A stretch of 64,000 nucleotides of DNA from Chitinophaga caeni (lineage in GTDB: Bacteria; Bacteroidota; Bacteroidia; Chitinophagales; Chitinophagaceae), in assembly GCF_002557795.1 (NCBI RefSeq), contig NZ_CP023777.1, positions 4,225,001-4,289,000 on the forward strand. Direction: 5' to 3'. The position numbers were made by a program, and so were the translations under genes. The first letter of the stretch is position 1, and the number at the start of each line of letters is the position of its first letter. Below, piece after piece: positions 45,597 through 54,762 of this stretch. The notes beneath the pieces were generated by a model. It was not told where the DNA came from, did no database searches, and saw only the letters and a list, made by a program, of their open reading frames with translations.

Positions 45597-46118
45597 TTAG
45601 CCCCGGGCATTAAAGGCTTCCGAGTATAAAACCGTTCCTACGGGTATCCTTTTGCCAAAACTTAATACTTGGAAATACTCCGGGGGAACACCGGGATAAG
45701 ACAAACCCGGATCCCTGACAAATCCAAACCTGGCATAATAACCGGGATCCCCTAAAACCACGCAACCCTCGGCGCCTTGTCCTTTCAATTCCTTCAAAGC
45801 GGCTTTTATTAATGCAGCGCCTATCCCGATCCCTTGCACACCGGGTAGTACAGATACCGGTCCCAAACCGTACCATGAATGCCCTTCAAACCCCGGAATA
45901 CATACAGGAGATACCGCTACATGCCCGACAATATGGCCGCCTTCGTTCTCCATCACGATTGACAAGTGCAATTCTCCCCGCTCCCTTAAAGCTTTCAAAA
46001 TAAAATGTTCAGTTTTACTGGAGTGCGCCGCCCCGGCAAAAGCGGCGCGTGTAACGTAATCTATCCGATCAATATCTCCCGGCTCTTCCCTCCTAATCCT
46101 AAATGATAACTCATTCAT
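45597..46118 (-). CDS. GNAT-family N-acetyltransferase
   Basis: 173 residues, cytosolic. GNAT pattern: 'IRREEPGDIDRIDYVTRAAF', 'HIVGHVAVSPVCIPG', motif A 'GLGPVSVLPGVQGIGIGAALIKAALKEL' (Q-G-x-G-x-A acetyl-CoA loop) and 'CVVLGDPGYYARFGFVRDPGL', as in the YhbS-like group of predicted acetyltransferases. Acceptor unknown. It follows the SDR gene by 16 nt on the same strand and is probably co-transcribed with it under the HxlR-controlled promoter. Confidence 0.88.
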   Translation of the reverse strand: MNELSFRIRREEPGDIDRIDYVTRAAFAGAAHSSKTEHFILKALRERGELHLSIVMENEGGHIVGHVAVSPVCIPGFEGHSWYGLGPVSVLPGVQGIGIGAALIKAALKELKGQGAEGCVVLGDPGYYARFGFVRDPGLSYPGVPPEYFQVLSFGKRIPVGTVLYSEAFNARG

Positions 46119-46134
46119 CCTTCAAAGGTAAACA

Positions 46135-46878
46135 TTAAATCGTCATGCCCCCATCAATGACAAACTCGGCTCCCGTTACGAAACTGGTGGCATCGCTAGC
46201 CAGGAAAGTCACCATCTTTGCTATATCATCCGGGGTGCCGGTTCTTTTAAGCGGGATATTCAATGCCAGTTGATCAAATAGTTGTTCTGAAGCCGCATCA
46301 TCCATACCTGCCTTCGTTAATACTGAAGTCCTCGTGGGACCGGGACTAACAATATTTACCCTGATTTTTCGATCCGCCAATTCAGCAGCAGCCGTTTTGG
46401 CAATAGAATTGAGCGCCGCTTTACTGGCTTGGTAAATCGAGCTATTGGCCTGGTATGTTGACGCCACGATCGATGATAGTATCACGACAGCAGCGCCTTC
46501 ATTTAGCAATGGAATGAATTTACTCAACATGAAATAAGCACCTTTGAAGTTGGTATTCATTACGCTATCGAAATTTGTCTCATCCGCTTGCTCGATCAAT
46601 CCACCGAAACCGGTAATCCCAGCGTTGATAAATAACACATCAATTTTACCATACTGCTTTAGTATTTCCCGGTATAAGGCATCCGTATCGGGCAACTTGG
46701 CCTGATCGGACACGAATGCGGTAGCGCCTAGTTCCTTGGCAGCCCGTTCAACCGCTTCTTTCCTCCTTCCCGTAATGAGCACCTTTGCCCCGGCGCTAGC
46801 AAATTCTTTGGCCGTGGCATAACCGATGCCACTGTTTCCACCAGTAATTAAAATAACTTTGTCTTTAAACGAATTCAT
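46135..46878 (-). CDS. Short-chain dehydrogenase/reductase (SDR)
   Basis: Start at the ATG at 46878 (MNSFKDKVILITGGNSGIG); an upstream in-frame start would place the operator inside the coding region. Rossmann nucleotide motif TGGNSGIG (12-19), 'NAG' at 85-87, catalytic Ser135/136, Tyr149 and Lys153 (YQASK), and the C-terminal 'FVTGAEFVIDGGMT'. A classical NAD(P)-dependent oxidoreductase of about 247 residues; the substrate is unknown. It is divergent from an HxlR regulator across a 13-bp inverted repeat, an arrangement commonly seen for thiol or quinone stress-responsive reductases. Confidence 0.93.
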   Translation of the reverse strand: MNSFKDKVILITGGNSGIGYATAKEFASAGAKVLITGRRKEAVERAAKELGATAFVSDQAKLPDTDALYREILKQYGKIDVLFINAGITGFGGLIEQADETNFDSVMNTNFKGAYFMLSKFIPLLNEGAAVVILSSIVASTYQANSSIYQASKAALNSIAKTAAAELADRKIRVNIVSPGPTRTSVLTKAGMDDAASEQLFDQLALNIPLKRTGTPDDIAKMVTFLASDATSFVTGAEFVIDGGMTI

Positions 46879-46889
46879 ATCAAATATTT

Positions 46890-46925
46890 TTACAAAAGTA
46901 TACAGCGAATGATATACTTTTGTAA
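46890..46925. promoter_or_regulatory. Operator-like inverted repeat between SDR and HxlR genes
   Basis: Perfect 13-bp inverted repeat TTACAAAAGTATA / TATACTTTTGTAA (46890-46902, 46913-46925) with a 10-nt centre. Each arm contains TACTTTTG, which fits the -7 consensus TAnnTTTG: 46915-46922 for the regulator on the plus strand, 46893-46900 for the SDR on the minus strand. A dimer bound here would block both divergent promoters, and HxlR proteins bind such repeats, so autoregulation is likely. No clear -33 boxes are visible. Confidence 0.75.
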
Positions 46926-46962
46926 CCAGTATCACCTATGATACCAGGTAACATATTTCATC

Positions 46963-47298
46963 ATGGAAAGAAATCAAGCAGAAGAATTGCGCGCCTTGCA
47001 GGATACCTTATACTTTATCGGCGGGAAATGGCGCATCCCGGTTATTAATTCGCTCTGCAACGGCAACCGCCGTTTCCGGGAAATCGAGCGGAGCATACCC
47101 GGCATTACCACAAGGATGCTATCCCGCGAGCTAAAGGAAATGGAACTCAACAAATTGGTCAAAAGAAATGTTTACGATGAAATGCCCGTTCTTGTTGAAT
47201 ATGAGCCTACAGAATATTGCCGTACCTTTGGTAAGATTATTACGGAGATGATCAACTGGGGAAGGAAACACCGGAAATTCGTTCTCTCGGCCCAATAA
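46963..47298 (+). CDS. HxlR-family transcriptional regulator
   Basis: 111 residues with the MarR-like winged helix of the HxlR family: 'LQDTLYFIGGKWRIPVINSLCNGNRRFREIERSIPGITTRMLSRELKEMELNKLVKRNVYDEMPVLVEYEPTEYCRTFGKIITEMINWGRKH'. One cysteine (Cys29 region, SLCNG) sits at the position near where YodB- and HypR-type HxlR members carry a redox-sensing Cys. It is divergent from the SDR gene and most likely controls it, and itself, through the inverted repeat at 46890-46925. Confidence 0.92.
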   Translation: MERNQAEELRALQDTLYFIGGKWRIPVINSLCNGNRRFREIERSIPGITTRMLSRELKEMELNKLVKRNVYDEMPVLVEYEPTEYCRTFGKIITEMINWGRKHRKFVLSAQ

Positions 47299-47369
47299 TT
47301 ATCGTACACAGTTGATCCTGGTTGAATAATAAGCGGATTAATATCCCCGAGCATCCAATAAAACAACCG

Positions 47370-48476
47370 ATGATGAAACAGATTCCAGTCATTCTAATCC
47401 TAATCCTCATTAGCCTGAATATGCATGCCCAAAAGAATTTTCATAGCGACGACCTGGTTCCGGTAGCAAGCTTTGACCATAGCATGGCCATAGGCTTGAG
47501 CGTAAATTCCGAAAACCGTGTTTTCGTGGCTTTCCCTAATTATGACGGGGGCGGGAAATGGGCTGTTACAGAAGAAACTAACGGAACAATTAAGGCTTAC
47601 CCAAACGAAGACTGGAATCATCCAAACGGGAACTATGCTACCAGCTTTCTGCGTGTGCAGGATATGTACGTGGATGCGGAAGATAATCTTTGGGTACTGG
47701 ATTCCAAACCGGCGCCGGGTTCTTCCATCTTGGGCGAAGGCAAAAATAAAGCCAGGGGGCAATTCAAATTAGTAAAGATCAATACCGGGAATAATAAGGT
47801 CGAGAAAGTATACTTTTTCGAGGACCTAGATAAAAGCAAAGCCGGGTTGAATGACGTACGGGTAGATGTGCAGAAAAACCTTGCTTACCTTTCAGATCCG
47901 GGCCGCGCCGCGATCGTAGTGGTGGATCTAAATTCGGGTAATTCTAGGACGGTACTCCGGGAAAGTCCTTACACGCTGGCAGATCCCGATGTTGTTCTAG
48001 CATATAACGGTAAAGAAATGCGGGATCGCGGCGGTCATCCATTCAGATCGCATGTAAATGGAATAGCCTTAACACATGATCATAAATATTTTTATTTCAA
48101 ACCTATTAACCAGGAGCACCTTTTCAGGATCGAAACGCGCTACCTCGCGGATCCGTCGATAGCTGCCAAAGCGCTGGAAGACAAAGTGGAAGATATGGGT
48201 ACCGTAGGCATTACACACGGCTTAATTGCGGACCGCTCCGGAAATATTTACCTCAGCACTTCTACAGATTTCTCTATCTCGTATCTCTCTCCCGATGGCA
48301 AAGTACACCGCCTTGTGAAAGATAGCCGCATTTTATGGCCCGACTCGTTCGGAATCGGCAATGATGGATACCTATACTTCACCTGTGCTCAATTGCAGCG
48401 TTTACCCCAATGGAATGCAGGGCTGGATAAAACGGAATATCCTTATACGGTGTATAAGGTGAGGTTGGCGAGATAA
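47370..48476 (+). CDS. Major royal jelly / Yellow-family (L-dopachrome tautomerase-related) protein
   Basis: Start at the ATG pair at 47370/47373, giving signal peptide MMKQIPVILILILISLNMHAQ; an upstream TTG at 47322 is less likely. The rest has the six-bladed propeller pattern of the Yellow/MRJP family: 'AIGLSVNSENRVFVAFPNYDGGGKWAV', 'VQDMYVDAEDNLWVLDSKP', 'LNDVRVDVQKNLAYLSDPGRAAIVVVDLNSG', 'HVNGIALTHDHKYFYFKPINQEHLFRI' and 'THGLIADRSGNIYLSTSTDFSISYL'. Periplasmic. Insect members act on catechol derivatives or bind amines; bacterial function is unknown. It lies 71 nt after HxlR on the same strand and may share its control. Confidence 0.85.
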   Translation: MMKQIPVILILILISLNMHAQKNFHSDDLVPVASFDHSMAIGLSVNSENRVFVAFPNYDGGGKWAVTEETNGTIKAYPNEDWNHPNGNYATSFLRVQDMYVDAEDNLWVLDSKPAPGSSILGEGKNKARGQFKLVKINTGNNKVEKVYFFEDLDKSKAGLNDVRVDVQKNLAYLSDPGRAAIVVVDLNSGNSRTVLRESPYTLADPDVVLAYNGKEMRDRGGHPFRSHVNGIALTHDHKYFYFKPINQEHLFRIETRYLADPSIAAKALEDKVEDMGTVGITHGLIADRSGNIYLSTSTDFSISYLSPDGKVHRLVKDSRILWPDSFGIGNDGYLYFTCAQLQRLPQWNAGLDKTEYPYTVYKVRLAR

Positions 48477-48606
48477 TGAATAATACCAGGGTAGATAGGT
48501 GAAATATTTCTGAAAAAAAATTTCATCCAACTTTATTGAATTCAGCCAATTCTTGCATCATCATTACAATATTTCCTACGAATTTGATTAAATCAGCAAT
48601 AAACCT

Positions 48607-51600
48607 ATGATTATTAGAAGCTTAGTAATATCAATCATTATATTATTACTTGTAAATCCAATTTTCGGACAAAAAGAGCCCACTCCTTTTTCCATGGATA
48701 GCATCGAGGCAGCTATAACAAGAAAATCAATCGATAGTGATATTTGGAACGAGTTGAATATTAATCGGCAATGGGCCATTCAGCATGACGATGACGGATT
48801 ATATGCCAGGACAATCCAAGCATCCATTCAGCTAAAAGATATACGTACAGAAGATTCGCTCTATTTCCAGAATAGCGCTATCTTGGACACTTTAATTACC
48901 AAGCACAATACTTCACCCAAGCTAAAAGCCATCTTACATATATTATTAGCCAAGAGGCTTCAAACATTTGCCCAACATAGAAAATTCAACATATTAACTT
49001 ACAGGTCCAACAAAATACCCACCGATTATGCAAGTTTTAGCAATATACAACGAGATAGTATCATAAAACAAAATTATGTTGCTGCCTTGAAAATAAGCAC
49101 TAAAGTAACTAAAGCTAGCTCTTTACTTTGGTTGCTCCGAAATCCGGAAGTACTGCTATTTAAGCCGGAACTTAAGGACATCGTAATGGCAAACTGGATT
49201 GAATATCTGAATTTTCAAAGTAGCAACCTGTATAAATACCAAGAGGAAAGAGATAGTTTGCTACTGCTCCCTTCCCAAAATTTCTTCGATCAGCTTTCAC
49301 AATTTTGCCATGCATACAAAGATGATAAGGAAATTGATATATTCAGACGCTACATCGATTGGATACAATTACATGCTGACAATGCAGAAGAAACAGCCTA
49401 CTTAATTGCTTTAACCAGGGCACAATTATACAATTCGGATATTAGTAATGATAAAAACAAAGCCAAGAGGTATTTAAACTTCCTCAATCAAGAAATTAGC
49501 TCACCTTATAATATGCGAAAGGCATATGATATTGCTCAATCTTGCAAAATTCTTTATGAACTGGGCAATCAATATCTCTATGTAAATTACTCCGAAAAAA
49601 TAAATATACAGGATGAATGTAAATCCTTTTTAAGTGACGCCCTCCATTTATACGGGGAAAATAAAGACCTGGTTCATACATTTCCGACTTTAGAAAAAAT
49701 ATTACAACAATTATCGCGGGCGATTAAATCCTCCAAAGCATCAGTATACCTAAAACATCAATTATTACCCGGTAAAGATATTCCTATAAAGGTGTTATAT
49801 AAAAATACCGACACGATATACTACCAGGTAGCAGCCACGTCAATTTGGGAAGAAGATCAGCAAGTATATAAAAAATATAAAGATTTAAATATTCAAAACA
49901 AAGGCGCATTCAAACTACCACCATCAACTGACTATAATCAACATGCTGTCTATTTGAAAATTCCTGCCTTGAAGGCCGGACATTACCGGCTGTTTTTTAG
50001 CGCTTCCCCGTTAGATGATACCAATGACTATATTTACAGTGTTCCATTTGTTATCAGCAACATCGCTGTAATGAATAACCATGAAAAGATATTTGTACTA
50101 GATCAGGGTACGGGTCAACCGTTAACCGGCGCCAGGATACATCTTGTCAAAAATGGATCTATTTCGAAAAAGTTCAAAGAGGTGAAACAATCCGGGGCGG
50201 TAGAAATCGATCGGGATATTAAACAAGCCAAATATGTTATCTGCTACCAGTCCGATACCTTAAGCTATGATATGACTTCCTATTCACCTCATGCCTATAG
50301 AAATGGGGATACTTACAACAAAGATGACTATGACAATCTTTCAGAATACTATGATGATCAACTCGAAATAAAAATATTTACAGATCGCGGTATCTACAGG
50401 CCTGGGCAGGAAGTACAATTTAAAGCTATATTCTTAGTTAAAAACCCAACCACCGGGCAAACAATGATTGCCACGCCGGAAAACCTTGGCAAAGCTCAAT
50501 TCAGAAAATTCTTGAATGAAGTAAAAAGTTATGATGGGAATTTATTACAGTTAATGGATCCATTCAATAACCAGGTTGATTCAATCGTTTATACTATCAA
50601 TGATTTCGGCAGTTTCCACGGTAGTTTTAAAATACCCAAAAATGCAGCAACGGGGGAATGGCACATTGACTGTGACTACTCGTACATTTATGGAAACGGA
50701 AATTTCCAGGTTGAAGCATACAAGCGTCCAAGCTTGGACATATCAATTAAACAACCCACTAAATATACCCTTCCGGGTGAGGCTTTCGAATTTAAAATTA
50801 ATGTGAGATCGCTAAGTGGTGCAAAAATTGATAACACACCTATCCATATCCAAGTGTCAAGGAGCGGGAATGTTCCCAAAATTTCAAAAGTCGGCACTAT
50901 TTCTGAAACAAAGTATTCTTCAGATCTCATAAGAAATGATACTTTATTTACAAATGCAGCAGGAACGGTAAGCGTAAAAATGTTGGATAGTTTTTTATCG
51001 CGGACAGCTCTTCCCGATTCTGTATTTTGGAATTATAATTATCAAATTTCCGCTACAGCCATCGACAAAAACGGTGAAAGTGCCGATGCTATTGATAACT
51101 TCAGTATATCCTCCCTGCCTATCAGTATTAAATTCCCTGTAAATTCCTATAACGATATTAGAAAATTCAGCCTGCCAAAATTGGAGACACACGCTGCGTT
51201 TGAAGGTAAACTTTACAAAAAAGTCCATGTTCAACTTTATAAGATTCATTGTACCCTTGATGCGGTTAATGATAGGATGCCCGAAGTTGATCAATGGTAT
51301 TTCAGCCCGGAAGAATGGTACAAATGGTTCCCGGAATTTGCTAAGGATAGCTGCAACATACCGGATGAACTTATTTATGAAACAACAGTGGATTTGTCGA
51401 ACGCCAGCCACTTAGATATCCCGCCACAATTATTCAGCGTAGGACGATTCAAATTAAAGGCCAGCGTGCGAGAAAATGGTAGAACTATCGGGCAAGAAAA
51501 TTTCAGCTTTACATTATTTGATCTTGAGAAAAATCTAGCCCCGGCAATAGAAGAGGTTCATTATCTAAAAATTAATCTTCTGAAAAACGGAGATACGATC

Positions 51601-54600
51601 ACCTGGTATCATTCCGGTAAAAAGGATCGTTACGCGGTATATCAAATTGATTATTATAGTAACAAGAAGAAAAGATTGCAAACTCTTTATCAATACATTC
51701 ACGAAAAAGAGGGTTTATATGCATGGCAATTCAAGATTCCTACAGATGTTTCCGGCGGGCAAATGAATGTAAGCAGGCATTTGATTCAAGACCAAATTTA
51801 CCAAAATCAATTCGAGACTATATATTTAAATAATCCCAGGGAAATACCGGAGATTATTATAGAGAAATACAGGCAAGTTATGGTGCCCGGAGCCAAGGAA
51901 GTATTTCAACTCAGCGTTAAATCTGATGGAAAAAACGTTGCCAGTGAATTATTAACGACTTTATATGATGCCAGCCTGGATAAATTAAGCACCCACAAGT
52001 GGGAAGTTCCTAATACAAACTATCGACATTCTTATAACGCTTATAATCATTGGACTTATCCTATTAAATATAGCCAGTTTATCGGGGGAGATATGGACTT
52101 CGACAAAGATGGAATAGTTGATATCAGCTCCTTATTAAATGGCATGATTCCAGGTTTGCAAAAAAACTACAGCGTATCCCGCATGAATGCCACCGCAGCC
52201 GGAATAGTTCAAATTCGCGGGGGAGCAATGCCGGGTGCCCCGCCGGGAAATGGACTGGTGATACTTGACGGGGATGTGTACAAAGGACGATTTGATAAAT
52301 TTGAACCGGGGTATATTTCCGACGTTATAATATTAAAAGGAGCCGAAGCTACCGCTCTATATGGCTCCAGGGCTTCAAACGGGGTAATATTGTTAAGCAC
52401 GAAAGGAAAGGTTAAACTTCCTAAGCCGGAGGAACAACCCGTTAAGATACGCAAGAATTTTAATGAAACCGCCTTCTTCTTTCCCAATGTGTATGCGGAT
52501 AAAGACGGGTATTATACTTTACAATTTTCCATGCCGGAATCGGCCACCGAATGGAACTGGAAGATGCTGGCACATACAAAAAAATCCGCCTTCGCATACC
52601 TCGAAAGAAAGCTACAATCGCGGCTTAACCTGATGATCCAACCCAATATGCCGAGACTGCTTTACCAAGGAGATCAAATATGGTTACAAAGCCGTATCAG
52701 CAACTTAGATAGTCTCGACATGGAAGGCTATGCATCTTGTACAATCGAAGATGCCGTTACGGGAAAAGATTTAACAGGCACTCTCTTAAAAAATTTCAAA
52801 CAAGATTTCAGGGTTGAGAAACGGGGGAATACCTACGTTTCCTTCAACTTAAAAATACCTAATGAGCAAACTAACCCTTTAAAAATCATATTATCTGCCC
52901 GTAGTGGATCCATTGGCGATGCGGAAGAACATATTATCCCGGTGTTGAATACAAACATATTGGTAAAACAGGGACAGACAATAAGCTTATCGGCAGGCAC
53001 AGCCAGTATCTTCAAGCCCATCAGCCTCCCTGCTAATGCTTCCTTGTATGGCGCTAATATTGCGATTCAACCTCAACCCCCTATCGCGCTATTAAATGCA
53101 TTACCATGGTTAGCCCATTACAGCTACAATTGTGCAGAACAAACTTTCAATAAGTTCCGGGCAAGGTATACCGCTTACCAGCTAATGCGAGCAGATACTT
53201 TATTACAAAATACTTACGAAAAAGCCAGCTCCGAGATGCGCTTCGATTCTTCCGTGACAGCAGCGCCCCGTTCATCCTTTACGGCTCCCTGGCTGTCCTT
53301 AACTAACCAATCTAACAAGCAGGCACAGGATTTAATCAAAATACTTGACACACTGGATAACCGTAACGAAATGGAACAACTGCTTGGCCAGTTAAAAGAT
53401 TTGCAAAATGCGGATGGTGGCCTGTCATGGTTTAAAGGAGGTGTAAGCAACCGGTATATTTCAAATTATATACTCGCTGGATTCGGACAAATGAAAAATA
53501 CCGGCAAACTGGAGGATATTTTGAAAAACAAGGCTCATATGCAATTATTGAATTCATTAATTCGATACTGTCTCAACGAATTCGAACAACACCCGCGCGA
53601 TCAGGATATTTATCTTTTGTATACTTTGTCTTATTGGAAAGAATATTGGACAACCATGCCGGGAACCAGTGAAAGGGTCAATACAGCTTTAGATTCTTGC
53701 TGGAAACATATTGCTGGTAAAGCCATTGACGTACAAGCCCAACTCGTTACGGCCACCATGCAGATTTCTAATACGCAGGGAGAACTCCGTTCGAAAGCTT
53801 TTAAACAACTGGATATCATTCAAAACTTAGCCATCTCGGATGAAAATGGCACCCGGTGGAAAGCATTCTCAGACAACGTCGAAATGCAAAATACGAGCGA
53901 GGAAAACCTTGCTTCGATATTCGAGGCCATCCGTTGGAAAGACAACTACAAGGAATTGACGGAAGGTGTTTCTAAATGGTTATTACAAAACCGTCAGCAA
54001 GAACATTGGCAAACGACCAAGGCAACCGCTGCGGCAATCCGGATTCTTAATGAGGGACAAGGCAAAAGCATGGGTGAAGAACAATCTTTAAATGTTCAAC
54101 TGGAACAAAGGCAATTCCATTTATCAGATCACCCATTATATGGCCATAACCAGGATTTCATTCCATTGGAAAAGCTTCCCGATAATTTTTCAATGAGTTC
54201 AGGGACTAAGGCAACTACAGGTATCGTTACATGGTACTACTTCCTGCCGGCTAAAGACATCTCCCCTGGCAATACCGGCATTCAAATTCATAAATCCTAC
54301 TATAAATCGGATGGGCAAACATGGATACCTATTCAAGATAATACCCTGTTGAAAACAGGCGATAAGATTAAGGTGAGCCTAGAAATTACCACGGAGAAAA
54401 CACTAAAATTTGTACATATTTTCGATCCTAGGTTAGCAGCTTTTGAGCCCGGGAATGTTTTGAGCGGATATAGATATGGCCAATCTTTCGGTTATTATCA
54501 ATCTAACAAAGATAACGGTGTCGATATCTTTGTGGATCAAATTGAAAGGGGACAACATCATATTGATTATGAAATGAAAGTTGCTCAAAACGGAACATTT

Positions 54601-54702
54601 TCCTGTGGACCAACACAACTTGAGTGCATGTACCAACCTTGGATGAATGCATATGGACAGGTAAGCACATTCTCGATCAACCCTCAAAACCTATCCCAGT
54701 AA
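48607..54702 (+). CDS. Giant alpha-2-macroglobulin-like protein with TonB-receptor plug-like insert
   Basis: 2031 residues with a signal peptide (MIIRSLVISIIILLLVNPIFG). A helical N-terminal third precedes MG domains; the MG2 hallmark 'FTDRGIYRPGQEVQFKAIFL' starts at residue 590. Around residues 1180-1275 a SusC-type plug motif appears ('VQIRGGAMPGAPPGNGLVILDGDVY', 'VIILKGAEATALYGSRASNGVILLSTKG'). Then come 'NETAFFFPNVYADKDGYYTLQFSMPESATEWNWKMLAH' (the A2M domain), and the TED region with YNCAEQ (Cys1509), which keeps the Cys and Gln of the CxEQ thioester motif. A bacterial A2M may trap proteases or act in envelope defence; the plug insert is unexplained. It is not beside a pbpC gene. Monocistronic. 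Confidence 0.85.
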   Translation: MIIRSLVISIIILLLVNPIFGQKEPTPFSMDSIEAAITRKSIDSDIWNELNINRQWAIQHDDDGLYARTIQASIQLKDIRTEDSLYFQNSAILDTLITKHNTSPKLKAILHILLAKRLQTFAQHRKFNILTYRSNKIPTDYASFSNIQRDSIIKQNYVAALKISTKVTKASSLLWLLRNPEVLLFKPELKDIVMANWIEYLNFQSSNLYKYQEERDSLLLLPSQNFFDQLSQFCHAYKDDKEIDIFRRYIDWIQLHADNAEETAYLIALTRAQLYNSDISNDKNKAKRYLNFLNQEISSPYNMRKAYDIAQSCKILYELGNQYLYVNYSEKINIQDECKSFLSDALHLYGENKDLVHTFPTLEKILQQLSRAIKSSKASVYLKHQLLPGKDIPIKVLYKNTDTIYYQVAATSIWEEDQQVYKKYKDLNIQNKGAFKLPPSTDYNQHAVYLKIPALKAGHYRLFFSASPLDDTNDYIYSVPFVISNIAVMNNHEKIFVLDQGTGQPLTGARIHLVKNGSISKKFKEVKQSGAVEIDRDIKQAKYVICYQSDTLSYDMTSYSPHAYRNGDTYNKDDYDNLSEYYDDQLEIKIFTDRGIYRPGQEVQFKAIFLVKNPTTGQTMIATPENLGKAQFRKFLNEVKSYDGNLLQLMDPFNNQVDSIVYTINDFGSFHGSFKIPKNAATGEWHIDCDYSYIYGNGNFQVEAYKRPSLDISIKQPTKYTLPGEAFEFKINVRSLSGAKIDNTPIHIQVSRSGNVPKISKVGTISETKYSSDLIRNDTLFTNAAGTVSVKMLDSFLSRTALPDSVFWNYNYQISATAIDKNGESADAIDNFSISSLPISIKFPVNSYNDIRKFSLPKLETHAAFEGKLYKKVHVQLYKIHCTLDAVNDRMPEVDQWYFSPEEWYKWFPEFAKDSCNIPDELIYETTVDLSNASHLDIPPQLFSVGRFKLKASVRENGRTIGQENFSFTLFDLEKNLAPAIEEVHYLKINLLKNGDTITWYHSGKKDRYAVYQIDYYSNKKKRLQTLYQYIHEKEGLYAWQFKIPTDVSGGQMNVSRHLIQDQIYQNQFETIYLNNPREIPEIIIEKYRQVMVPGAKEVFQLSVKSDGKNVASELLTTLYDASLDKLSTHKWEVPNTNYRHSYNAYNHWTYPIKYSQFIGGDMDFDKDGIVDISSLLNGMIPGLQKNYSVSRMNATAAGIVQIRGGAMPGAPPGNGLVILDGDVYKGRFDKFEPGYISDVIILKGAEATALYGSRASNGVILLSTKGKVKLPKPEEQPVKIRKNFNETAFFFPNVYADKDGYYTLQFSMPESATEWNWKMLAHTKKSAFAYLERKLQSRLNLMIQPNMPRLLYQGDQIWLQSRISNLDSLDMEGYASCTIEDAVTGKDLTGTLLKNFKQDFRVEKRGNTYVSFNLKIPNEQTNPLKIILSARSGSIGDAEEHIIPVLNTNILVKQGQTISLSAGTASIFKPISLPANASLYGANIAIQPQPPIALLNALPWLAHYSYNCAEQTFNKFRARYTAYQLMRADTLLQNTYEKASSEMRFDSSVTAAPRSSFTAPWLSLTNQSNKQAQDLIKILDTLDNRNEMEQLLGQLKDLQNADGGLSWFKGGVSNRYISNYILAGFGQMKNTGKLEDILKNKAHMQLLNSLIRYCLNEFEQHPRDQDIYLLYTLSYWKEYWTTMPGTSERVNTALDSCWKHIAGKAIDVQAQLVTATMQISNTQGELRSKAFKQLDIIQNLAISDENGTRWKAFSDNVEMQNTSEENLASIFEAIRWKDNYKELTEGVSKWLLQNRQQEHWQTTKATAAAIRILNEGQGKSMGEEQSLNVQLEQRQFHLSDHPLYGHNQDFIPLEKLPDNFSMSSGTKATTGIVTWYYFLPAKDISPGNTGIQIHKSYYKSDGQTWIPIQDNTLLKTGDKIKVSLEITTEKTLKFVHIFDPRLAAFEPGNVLSGYRYGQSFGYYQSNKDNGVDIFVDQIERGQHHIDYEMKVAQNGTFSCGPTQLECMYQPWMNAYGQVSTFSINPQNLSQ

Positions 54703-54723
54703 CTGGGTATCAACCGGGAGCAA

Positions 54724-54756
54724 TTCCCCGCGGTAGACCACGACCATCGCGGGGAA
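54724..54756. terminator. Hairpin between convergent A2M-like and KAP genes
   Basis: Perfect 9-bp stem TTCCCCGCG / CGCGGGGAA (54724-54732, 54748-54756) with a 15-nt loop. No U-tract on either side, but it is the only structure in the 60-nt gap between converging genes. Confidence 0.55.
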
Positions 54757-54762
54757 CCTCCA

